Assembly (NCBI GenBank): GCA_022615295.1
Contig: JAKEHF010000203.1
Location: forward strand, 1-7,571
DNA: 7,571 nucleotides
Reading direction: 5' to 3'
From: Actinomycetota bacterium
Lineage (GTDB): Bacteria; Actinomycetota; Acidimicrobiia; Spongiisociales; ZC4RG35
Under the pieces are notes generated by a model that made no database searches, was not told the origin of the DNA, and saw only the letters and a program-made list of their open reading frames with translations. Made by a program: the position numbers and the translations under genes. Numbering within the stretch: the stretch's first letter is position 1; each line of letters begins with the position of its first letter. Of this stretch, positions 1 to 6,270 are shown piece after piece.

Positions 1-1
1 G

Positions 2-1843
2 CTCCCCGGGTTCGTGTATGTGCCGGCGATGGGGGCGACACCAGAGCCGGTTCCCGCCGTCCAGGAGGGTGACATCTGGGTGGTGGAACAGCCGATCCGC
101 GACGACATCACCTGGTCCGACGGGACCCCGGTGACCGCCAACGATCTGGTGTTCTACTTCGACACGGTGAGAGAGTTCAACCTAGGGTCGAACCACGCCG
201 CGTCGTTCCCGCCGGAGGTGCTATCGATCACCGCACCCGACGACTACACGGTGAGGATCGAGTTCGCCAGCGAGCCCGGTCTTGCCGTATGGCAGAACGG
301 TGTCGGGTTCGCCAGCTTCGTGCCCGCCCACTTCTGGGCCGAGCACGTGGATGCGGCCCGTGCCGCCGCCGCCGAGGTGACGTCGGGCATCACCAACGAG
401 CAGGCGGCCCAAGCGATCGTCGACGAGTCGCTCGCCAACGAAGACCCGGACGACGACATTGCCCTGGCGGACGTCACCCAGGAAGACATCGACGCCTACA
501 TCGCCAACGCCGGCTCGCAGGAGGCCCTGACCGTCCTCTACGGCGTGCAAGGGCCGATGCAGCCCTCCACCGGCGCGATCATCTTCGACCAGTGGGAGCA
601 GGGCGCATTCGCCGCCACCGTTGCCAATGCCGGCTACATCGACAATGGCACCGAGAACACGTACTACTCGGACGGCTCGTTCCGGATCGTCAACTCCGGT
701 CGTGGCCAGGACGAGGTGTTCGGTGGTGAGGGCTCTGGTGACATCCTGGCCCAGTACGTCGAGGGGCCGTTCGTCTCGGAGATCCTCTGGGTCGAGCATG
801 GCACCAAGGACGCCGCATACGAGAAGCTGGCCGCCGGCGAGTTGGACTACGTGTTCGACCCCACCGGTCTGACCAGTGGTCTGCGCACCCAGCTGGCGAC
901 CAACCCGGATCTCGAGTTCGCGGTGAACGCGACCGAAGGCTTCCGGTATCTCGCCTTCAACCTGCGCAAGGCCCCGATGTCGGACCTCCCCTTCCGCGAG
1001 GCGCTGGCGACCGTGATCAACAAGGAGCTGGTGGCGGAGACGGTTCTCGCCGGCGCCGCCATACCCGCGTACACGGTGGTCCACCCCGACCTCACCGTGC
1101 ACTACAACCCGGACGTGATCCGTCACGGCTGGGCCGACGGTGCCGCTATGGATGAGGGGACGAGGTTCGAGACGGCGATCCAGATCCTCAGGGACGCCGG
1201 GTACACCTGGCAGAGCGACCCGGTGGTGAATCGTGACGCTGACGGTCTCTTCGTCGACGTCACCCCCGGTGTCGGGCTCACCATGCCCAACGGGACCCTG
1301 GTCCCCGAGCTGACACTGATGGCCCCCGGGCCCGGTTACGACCCGTTCCGGGCGACGTTCGCCATCTGGATCGAGCAGTGGGCCAACCAGCTCGGCATCC
1401 CGCTGACCACGGCGTCGATGGCCTTCAACGCCATCAGCGCCACCGCCTTCGACGGCACCACGCCGGAGGCCCTGGTCGCCTGGGACATGTACATGCTGGG
1501 GTGGGGTGGCGGCGACCCCTCGCTGCCCGGGACGTCTCTGACGTTCTTCTTCCACTCCCGTGAGGACAGCGCAAACGGTGGGGCGAACTCGCCCGGGTAC
1601 AACAGCGCACGGTTCGACGAGGCCTCGGACGCCTTCGAGGCGGCGACGGATCTCGACACCGCGGCGGAGTTGACCAAGGAGATGGACGCCATCATCGCCG
1701 AGGAGCTCCCCTACATCGTGTTGTTCCGCACGCCGATCATCGAGGCGTTCAACGCCGGGGTCCAGTTCCCGGTGGACACAATCATGGGTGGCATGCAGGG
1801 CTTCCCGAACGCGTGGCCCAACGCGGTCAAGGTCGCCGAATAG
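2..1843 (+). CDS. Family-5 (peptide/oligosaccharide-type) ABC transporter solute-binding protein, 5' end missing
   Basis: This is the extracytoplasmic receptor of the importer; it should bind a solute and deliver it to the DppB/DppC permeases encoded just downstream. The frame is open from nt 2, giving 613 visible codons to the TAG at 1841-1843, so the signal peptide and N-terminal strands lie upstream of the window. The GTG at 14 is internal and not a credible start. Counting from that GTG, the family landmark ITWSDGTPVTANDLVF starts at residue 32. A degenerate form of the usual GTGPY..EW segment is STGAIIFDQW near 185. Further on are YLAFNLRKAP followed by FREALATVINKELV, then DMYMLGWGGGDPS, and a C-terminal EELPYIVLFRTPIIEAF. 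Residues about 113-180 form an Ala/Asp/Glu-rich insert between the PAHFW and STGAI segments, longer than usual there. No cysteine occurs in the visible part. The full protein would probably exceed 680 residues, large for the family. Family assignment is firm; the substrate is unknown. Confidence 0.93.
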   Translation, partial: LPGFVYVPAMGATPEPVPAVQEGDIWVVEQPIRDDITWSDGTPVTANDLVFYFDTVREFNLGSNHAASFPPEVLSITAPDDYTVRIEFASEPGLAVWQNGVGFASFVPAHFWAEHVDAARAAAAEVTSGITNEQAAQAIVDESLANEDPDDDIALADVTQEDIDAYIANAGSQEALTVLYGVQGPMQPSTGAIIFDQWEQGAFAATVANAGYIDNGTENTYYSDGSFRIVNSGRGQDEVFGGEGSGDILAQYVEGPFVSEILWVEHGTKDAAYEKLAAGELDYVFDPTGLTSGLRTQLATNPDLEFAVNATEGFRYLAFNLRKAPMSDLPFREALATVINKELVAETVLAGAAIPAYTVVHPDLTVHYNPDVIRHGWADGAAMDEGTRFETAIQILRDAGYTWQSDPVVNRDADGLFVDVTPGVGLTMPNGTLVPELTLMAPGPGYDPFRATFAIWIEQWANQLGIPLTTASMAFNAISATAFDGTTPEALVAWDMYMLGWGGGDPSLPGTSLTFFFHSREDSANGGANSPGYNSARFDEASDAFEAATDLDTAAELTKEMDAIIAEELPYIVLFRTPIIEAFNAGVQFPVDTIMGGMQGFPNAWPNAVKVAE

Positions 1844-1858
1844 GCAGAGCCTGATTGT

Positions 1859-1886
1859 CGGGAGGGGGTCGTCAGACCCCCTCCCG
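1859..1886 (+). promoter_or_regulatory. Perfect 12-bp intercistronic hairpin after the first binding-protein gene
   Basis: The left arm CGGGAGGGGGTC (1859-1870) is exactly complementary to the right arm GACCCCCTCCCG (1875-1886), with a GTCA loop. It begins 15 nt after the stop codon of the binding-protein gene and ends 7 nt before the ribosome site of dppB. No T-run follows, so it is not a classical intrinsic terminator. In binding-protein-dependent importers such a structure often protects the 3' end of the receptor message or partly terminates transcription, so that receptor is made in excess over permease. That role is inferred; the structure itself is seen directly. Confidence 0.8.
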
Positions 1887-1893
1887 TACCGCC

Positions 1894-1901
1894 GGAGGAG
1901 G
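1894..1901 (+). promoter_or_regulatory. Ribosome binding site of dppB (sets the GTG start at 1906)
   Basis: GGAGGAGG lies 4-7 nt upstream of the GTG at 1906, depending on the register used. It supports that start over the in-frame TTG at 1855, which would place the hairpin and this purine run inside the coding sequence and add a glycine/serine-rich tail with no counterpart in the family. Confidence 0.8.
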
Positions 1902-1905
1902 AGAG

Positions 1906-3069
1906 GTGCTGAAGTTCGTCTCGAGACGTCTGGTGCAGATGGTGGGTCTCTTCTTCCTGTTCCTCACCCTCGTCTTCTTCCTGCTCCAGGCCCAGCCGGG
2001 GGACATCTCAAACCTGTTCATAGACCCCAACCTCCCCAGGGAGGTCCAGGAGCAGCTCAGGGAGCGTCTCGGTCTCGATGGGAGCGTGTGGAGCCAGTGG
2101 GCGACCTATCTCACCAACTTCGTGAGGGGGAATCTCGGGGTCAGCTTCTCCCAGTATCCCCGGCCCGTGCTCGACATCATCCTCGAGGCCCTGCCTCGGA
2201 CGATGTTCTTGTTCACCCTGGCCACATTGTGCTCCTACATCGTGGGCTTCAGCCTGGGCAAGCATCTCGCCTGGAGACGGGGCGGCTTCTCCGAGTACAG
2301 CGTGACCATCGGCGGGGTTCTCCTCTACACCGTCTTCTATCCCTGGTTCGCCGTGATCGTGATCCTCACCTTCGGCTCCCGTCTCGGCTGGTTCCCGATC
2401 AACGGGTTCCTGACACCCGAGTTCTGGCGCAACGCCCCTTACAGCGGGAACCAGGTGTTCACCCAGATGATCCTCTCGTTGTTCATCGCCGGGGCAATCG
2501 CCGCCTTCACCGCATGGTGGGCGAGGAGACAAAAGGACCGGCGCCGGGCCCGTCTCATCCGGGTGACCGGCTATGGGGCCTCCCTGGGGTCGATCGTCGT
2601 CTTCTGGGCGCTGCGGGGCGACATGCGGCCCTATGCCCTCGACATCGCCCATCACTCCGTGCTCCCCGTGATGACCTTGACCCTGGTGGCCTTTGCCGGG
2701 GTGATGTTGCTCACCAGGGGTTCGATGCTCGAGACCCTGCGTGAGGATTACATCCTCACCGCCCGGGCCAAGGGTGTCCCGGAGCGGGTGATACGTGACC
2801 GGCACGCGGCACGCAACGCCCTGCTCCCCGTGGTGACCTCGTTCGTCCTAGGTCTGGCTTTCATAATCGGCGGCGGTGTGGTCACCGAGACCGTCTTCTC
2901 CTGGCCCGGGATGGGTCTGCTGTTGCTGGGGTCGACCGTCATAGAGGACGTGCCGCTCGCCACCGGGGCCCTGGCCTTCATCGGGATCCTCGCCCTGGTC
3001 GCCCATCTCGTCGTCGACATCCTCTATGCGGTTCTCGACCCACGGATCAGGATCGCCGGAGGGAGGTAG
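1906..3069 (+). CDS. dppB: DppB-type ABC transporter permease with an apparent extra helix pair
   Basis: This is an inner-membrane subunit forming half of the import channel. With GTG 1906 it has 387 residues. Residues 9-28 are the first membrane helix, followed by the conserved QPGD (30-33). The outside region includes LPREVQEQLRERLGLD (43-58) and RGNLGVSFSQ (74-83), typical of DppB. Further helices are near 98-118, 133-156, 251-270, 308-328 and 351-374. The ATPase-docking (EAA) loop is DYILTARAKGVPERVI (281-296) leading to NALLPV (304-309), and FSWPGMG is at 331-337. Between GWFPINGF (161-168) and HSVLPVMTL (250-258), where usual family members have a short loop, there are about 80 residues with two more hydrophobic stretches (184-206 and 220-236) separated by a very basic segment (RRQKDRRRARLIR). 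The usual length is about 310-340 residues. The gene is 62 bp after the binding-protein gene and 3 bp before dppC. Membrane boundaries are judged by eye. Confidence 0.95.
   Translation: MLKFVSRRLVQMVGLFFLFLTLVFFLLQAQPGDISNLFIDPNLPREVQEQLRERLGLDGSVWSQWATYLTNFVRGNLGVSFSQYPRPVLDIILEALPRTMFLFTLATLCSYIVGFSLGKHLAWRRGGFSEYSVTIGGVLLYTVFYPWFAVIVILTFGSRLGWFPINGFLTPEFWRNAPYSGNQVFTQMILSLFIAGAIAAFTAWWARRQKDRRRARLIRVTGYGASLGSIVVFWALRGDMRPYALDIAHHSVLPVMTLTLVAFAGVMLLTRGSMLETLREDYILTARAKGVPERVIRDRHAARNALLPVVTSFVLGLAFIIGGGVVTETVFSWPGMGLLLLGSTVIEDVPLATGALAFIGILALVAHLVVDILYAVLDPRIRIAGGR
3058..3066 (+). promoter_or_regulatory. Ribosome binding site of dppC, inside the end of dppB
   Basis: GGAGGGAGG occupies the last three sense codons of dppB (Gly-Gly-Arg), 6 nt before the ATG at 3073. 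It fixes the dppC start and implies that the two permeases are translated from one message in a coupled way. Confidence 0.75.
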
Positions 3070-3072
3070 CCG

Positions 3073-4182
3073 ATGGTCACCCAGGATCACCAGATGGTCG
3101 AGCTCGAGGAGGGTCTGGTCCTCGAGGAGGGGAAGCTCCCCAAGTCGTTGTGGAGGGTCAGGCTCACGCTGGCCCGGAAGGTCCTCCGCAAGAACTGGCG
3201 TCTCTTCTCCGAGAACAAGATCGGTCTCTTCGGTCTGGGGGTCATCCTGCTCTTCGCCCTGATCGCCCTGTCCTACCCCCTGATGCGCTCCATCGGGCCC
3301 TGGCAGAACGACACGGTGTACGACCCGATCACCGGGTACGAAGCGGTGCTGGAGGACTTCGAGATCGTGCTCACGGAGGCCGACGTGGTCGACCCCACCA
3401 CCCAGATGGACGCCAACACCGCCCAGCTCTTCTGTTTCGGGGTGGCCGCCGGCGACATCTGCACGGTGCCCCGTCAGCCGGCCCGTCCCGGGCCGGACCA
3501 CTGGCTCGGCACCGACCCCCTGGGACGCGACATCGCCAGCCAGCTGGCCTACAGCACCCGGGCCGCCTTCCTCCTCGGTCTGATTGCAGCACTGGTCACC
3601 GTGATCGTCGCCACCATCATCGGCTCCGTGGCCGCCTTCTATGGCGGCTGGATCGACAACGTGCTGATGCGGCTCGCCGACCTGGTGCTGCTCCTCCCCC
3701 TGATCCCGGTGCTGATCGTGATGTCGGGGTTGTTGACGATCACCCTTCCCCTCCTCGGGGTCCTCATCGGGATCCTCTCCGGGTTCGGTGGGACCGCCAT
3801 AGTGCTCAAGTCACAGGCCCTCTCCATCAAGGTGAAGCCTTTCATCGACGCCGCCAGGGTTGCCGGTGGCTCCAACCGTCATGTCATCTTCGCCCACATC
3901 ATCCCCAACGTGCTTCCCCTCAGCTTCTTGTTCATGGTGTTCACCGTCACCGAGGCGATCACCCTCGAGGCCACCCTGTCGTTCTTCGGTCTGCTCAACG
4001 TCCCCATGAGCTGGGGGATCATGCTCAACATCGCCCAGACCGAGGGGTATCTCCGCTTCGGCCTCGAGTATTGGTGGCTCCTCGTGCCAAGCGGGCTGGC
4101 TGTCACGCTCCTCGCCGCCGGGTTCTTCTTCGTCGGGCGGGCAATGGACGAGGTCGTCAACCCGCGGCTGAGGGCCAGATGA
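3073..4182 (+). CDS. dppC: DppC-type ABC transporter permease with long N-tail and outside loop
   Basis: This is the second channel subunit, pairing with DppB in the membrane. It has 369 residues, against roughly 290-310 for ordinary DppC/OppC. The start ATG is set by a strong ribosome site. Residues 1-48 are a charged cytoplasmic tail with a duplicated LEEG (11-14 and 17-20), ending in the family motif ENKIGLFGL (47-55). The first membrane helix is about 50-70. Residues 75-141 form an outside insert containing Cys121 and Cys130. The family signature HWLGTDPLGRDIASQL (143-158) follows. Other helices are about 164-188, 199-217, 224-240, 278-298 and 334-355. The ATPase-docking loop is PFIDAARVAGGSNRHVIFAHIIPN (256-279), and TLEATLSFFGL is at 297-307. 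The stop overlaps the start of dppD by 4 nt. Substrate specificity cannot be read from this subunit. Confidence 0.95.
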   Translation: MVTQDHQMVELEEGLVLEEGKLPKSLWRVRLTLARKVLRKNWRLFSENKIGLFGLGVILLFALIALSYPLMRSIGPWQNDTVYDPITGYEAVLEDFEIVLTEADVVDPTTQMDANTAQLFCFGVAAGDICTVPRQPARPGPDHWLGTDPLGRDIASQLAYSTRAAFLLGLIAALVTVIVATIIGSVAAFYGGWIDNVLMRLADLVLLLPLIPVLIVMSGLLTITLPLLGVLIGILSGFGGTAIVLKSQALSIKVKPFIDAARVAGGSNRHVIFAHIIPNVLPLSFLFMVFTVTEAITLEATLSFFGLLNVPMSWGIMLNIAQTEGYLRFGLEYWWLLVPSGLAVTLLAAGFFFVGRAMDEVVNPRLRAR

Positions 4183-5177
4183 CGGCGAGGACGGTCCTCG
4201 AGGTCAAGAACCTCGTCATGAACTACGAGATCAAGGCGGGGATGGTCTCCGCCGTGGAGAACGTCTCCTTCAGCCTTCCCCAAGGCAAGTCGCTGGGGCT
4301 GGTGGGGGAGTCGGGGTGCGGCAAGACCTCGGTCGCCCTCACCCTGCTCAGGCTGCAGGCGCCCAACGCCAGGATCCTGGGGGGTGAGGTCCTCCTCGAC
4401 GGCGAGAACCTGCTCGACCTCAGCTCCGAGGAGATGAGGAAGCGTCGTTGGAGCGGGATCTCCATGGTGTTCCAGGGGGCGATGAACTCGTGGAACCCGG
4501 TGTACACGGTGGGGGACCAGATCCTGGAGGCCATCGACCTCCACTGGGACCCCAAGCCGACCGCCGCCAAGGCCAGGGCCAAGATCGTCGAGCTGTTCGG
4601 TCTGGTTGGTCTCAACCCGGACATGATCGATCGCTATCCCCACGAGTACTCCGGGGGCATGAAGCAGAGGGCGGTGATAGCCATGGCCCTCTCCTGTGAC
4701 CCAAGGCTGATCATCGCCGATGAGCCGACGACCGCGCTCGACGTGATCGTCCAGGAGCAGATCCTGGCCGAGCTGAAGAAGATCCAAGAGCAGATGGGGA
4801 TGAGCATCATCTACATCTCCCACGACATAGCGGTCATCGCCGAGATCACCGACTTGTTGGGGGTCATGTACGCCGGCAAGCTGGTGGAGGTGGGCCCGAC
4901 CGTGGAGGTGTTCGCCCGGCCCCGCCACCCCTACACCTGGCTCATCCTCTCCTCGACTCCGTCAATCACCGGGGAGCGGAGGCAACTCGCGCCGTTGGAA
5001 GGTGAGCCGCCCAACCTCCTCGACCCGCCCACGGGCTGCCGTTTCCACCCCCGTTGCCCCTTTGCCACCGAGCTGTGCGTCACTGAAGAGCCGCCGCTCG
5101 CCGTCATCGATGACGGCCACTCGGTGGCCTGCTGGCACCACGAGAAGGTGCCGGTCGGGGTGAGGAGCGGTCGGTGA
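4179..5177 (+). CDS. dppD: DppD-type ABC transporter ATP-binding protein
   Basis: This is a cytoplasmic ATPase, one of two different nucleotide-binding subunits driving import. It has 332 residues from the ATG overlapping the dppC stop (ATGA); GAGGG at 4170-4174 is a modest ribosome site. Walker A is GESGCGKTS (43-51), the Q-loop is VFQGAMNSWNP (97-107), the signature is YSGGMKQR (157-164), Walker B is LIIADEPTTALD (177-188) and the switch histidine is in YISHD (212-216). The C-terminal oligopeptide-transporter region has RHPYTW (249-254), then TGCRFHPRCPFA (285-296), with Cys287, 293, 300 and 318 spaced as in relatives reported to bind a 4Fe-4S cluster. The Q-loop has QGAMN where classical enterobacterial DppD/OppD have QDPM; I recall the QGAMN form from thermophile and actinobacterial importers that include oligosaccharide carriers, so the substrate may not be a peptide. 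All catalytic motifs are intact. Confidence 0.97.
   Translation: MTARTVLEVKNLVMNYEIKAGMVSAVENVSFSLPQGKSLGLVGESGCGKTSVALTLLRLQAPNARILGGEVLLDGENLLDLSSEEMRKRRWSGISMVFQGAMNSWNPVYTVGDQILEAIDLHWDPKPTAAKARAKIVELFGLVGLNPDMIDRYPHEYSGGMKQRAVIAMALSCDPRLIIADEPTTALDVIVQEQILAELKKIQEQMGMSIIYISHDIAVIAEITDLLGVMYAGKLVEVGPTVEVFARPRHPYTWLILSSTPSITGERRQLAPLEGEPPNLLDPPTGCRFHPRCPFATELCVTEEPPLAVIDDGHSVACWHHEKVPVGVRSGR
5162..5167 (+). promoter_or_regulatory. Ribosome binding site of dppF
   Basis: GAGGAG sits 6 nt upstream of the GTG at 5174, within the last codons of dppD. Together with the GTGA overlap it supports this start and coupled translation of the two ATPases. Confidence 0.65.
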
Positions 5178-6229
5178 GCGCAGGCGAGATCCGGGTCAGG
5201 GTCAAGGACCTGGAGAAGCGGTTCCCGATATCGAGGGGTCTCTTCCGCAAGCCCGTCGACTTCGTCCATGCCGTCGACGGGATCGACCTCGAGATCAGGG
5301 CGGGGGAGAGCCTCGGGCTGGTCGGCGAGTCGGGGTGTGGCAAGACCACCACGGGTCGGATGCTGGTCAAGCTGGAGGAGGCCACCTCGGGGACGATCCA
5401 GATCCGTGACTCGGAGAGCGGGGAGATGATCGACGTCACCGCGATCGAGAGCCAGGAGGACCTGAGACGGTTCCGCCGAAGTGTCCAGATGATCTTCCAG
5501 GACCCCTACGAGTCGATGAATCCGAGAAGCACCATCTTCGACGTCGTGTCGGAGCCCCTCTCGGTGCAGAGCATCGGCACCACCGAGGAGCGCGAGGCGA
5601 AGGTGGTCGACCTTCTCAAGCTGGTCGGTCTCACCCCGCCCGAGGGGTTCATCTTCCGGTATCCCCACGAGCTGTCGGGTGGGCAGCGTCAGAGGGTGGC
5701 CATCGCCCGAGCCCTGGTGCTCGAGCCGACGTTCGTGGTCGCCGACGAGCCCACCTCGATGCTCGACGTGAGCATCCGCATCTCCATCATGCGTCTCATG
5801 CTCAAGCTCGCAGAGCGGCTTGGTGTGACCTATCTCTACATCACCCACGATCTGGCGGTGGCCAGATACATGTGCGACCGGATCGCCGTGATGTACCTGG
5901 GGAAGATCGTCGAGATGGCGCCGGCAGAGACGCTCCTCTCGAACCCGCTCCACCCCTATACGCGGGCGCTCCTCTCGGCGGTTCCCGTGCCCGATCCCTC
6001 GTATCACCGGCCAGCCGTCGAGATCAAGGGCGGCGTGTCCCGTGCCATCAATCCCACCGGCGAGTGCCGGTTCCTCGCCAGATGCCCCTTTGCGGTCGAG
6101 ACCTGCCGGACAACGCCTCATCCCGATCTGGCCGACCGCGGTGAGGAGCACTACGTGGCGTGTCATCTGGTGGCCGCAGACGGCACCTGGACCGGCGCGG
6201 AGCGAGCGGTCCTCGAGCTTCGCTCCTGA
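5174..6229 (+). CDS. dppF: DppF-type ABC transporter ATP-binding protein
   Basis: This is the second cytoplasmic ATPase, expected to form a heterodimer with the DppD product so that each ATP site is shared between the two. It has 351 residues from GTG 5174, which overlaps the dppD stop by 4 nt. Walker A is GESGCGKTT (51-59), the Q-loop is MIFQDPYESMNPR (106-118), the signature is LSGGQRQRVAIARAL (167-181), Walker B is FVVADEPTSMLDVS (187-200) and the switch histidine is in YITHDLAV (222-229). The DppF-type start (KDLEKRF, then a segment ending VHAVDGIDL) and the C-terminal HPYTRALLSAVPVPDP (260-275) are typical. Four C-terminal cysteines (298, 304, 311, 330) have the same spacing as those of the partner ATPase for the first three. 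About 25 residues follow the last cysteine with no recognised motif. All catalytic residues are present, so both composite ATP sites should be active. Confidence 0.97.
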   Translation: MSAGEIRVRVKDLEKRFPISRGLFRKPVDFVHAVDGIDLEIRAGESLGLVGESGCGKTTTGRMLVKLEEATSGTIQIRDSESGEMIDVTAIESQEDLRRFRRSVQMIFQDPYESMNPRSTIFDVVSEPLSVQSIGTTEEREAKVVDLLKLVGLTPPEGFIFRYPHELSGGQRQRVAIARALVLEPTFVVADEPTSMLDVSIRISIMRLMLKLAERLGVTYLYITHDLAVARYMCDRIAVMYLGKIVEMAPAETLLSNPLHPYTRALLSAVPVPDPSYHRPAVEIKGGVSRAINPTGECRFLARCPFAVETCRTTPHPDLADRGEEHYVACHLVAADGTWTGAERAVLELRS

Positions 6230-6270
6230 AATCCTGAGGTTTTGCCTCCGGGACGGGTTTCATCATCCTG
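6230..6270 (+). other. Short spacer before the second binding-protein gene
   Basis: These 41 nt hold no recognisable promoter and no properly spaced ribosome site for the ATG at 6271; the nearest G-rich run (GGGACGGG, 6250-6257) is 13 nt away. TCCTGA occurs twice at the start (6225-6230 and 6233-6238). CATCA-TCC-TGATG (6261-6273) is a small perfect dyad that includes the start codon. The short gap suggests continuation of the same transcript. Confidence 0.5.

Noticed and set aside
221..1555. Long open frame (about 444 codons) on the minus strand inside the first binding-protein gene
   Set aside because: It is rich in Gly, Arg, Val and His with no domain, as expected for the mirror of a GC-rich gene; the plus-strand frame has clear family motifs throughout.
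1855..1905. Upstream TTG start adding 17 residues to DppB
   Set aside because: It would translate through the perfect hairpin and the strong GGAGGAGG ribosome site, and gives a tail not seen in the family; GTG 1906 fits better.
1788..2744. Plus-strand open frame overlapping the hairpin and dppB
   Set aside because: Arg/Pro/Gly-rich shadow of dppB in another frame; the dppB frame carries the permease motifs.
3150..4178. Apparent N-terminal extension fused to the DppD frame
   Set aside because: The frame happens to stay open through dppC, but its Arg/Pro/His-rich translation has no homology features; DppD homology begins right after the ATG at 4179.
4305..5350. Near-identical stretch GAGTCGGGGTG-GGCAAGACC in dppD and dppF
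   Set aside because: This is the Walker A coding region of two paralogous ATPases, so conserved protein sequence explains the similarity.
4931..6166. Long open frame (about 411 codons) on the minus strand opposite dppD and dppF
   Set aside because: Low-complexity composition with no recognisable motif, while both plus-strand genes have every ABC ATPase motif.
6233..6252. Possible hairpin CCTGAGG-TTTTG-CCTCCGG as a terminator after dppF
   Set aside because: Only four contiguous pairs, then a mismatch, and no T-run follows; too weak to call.
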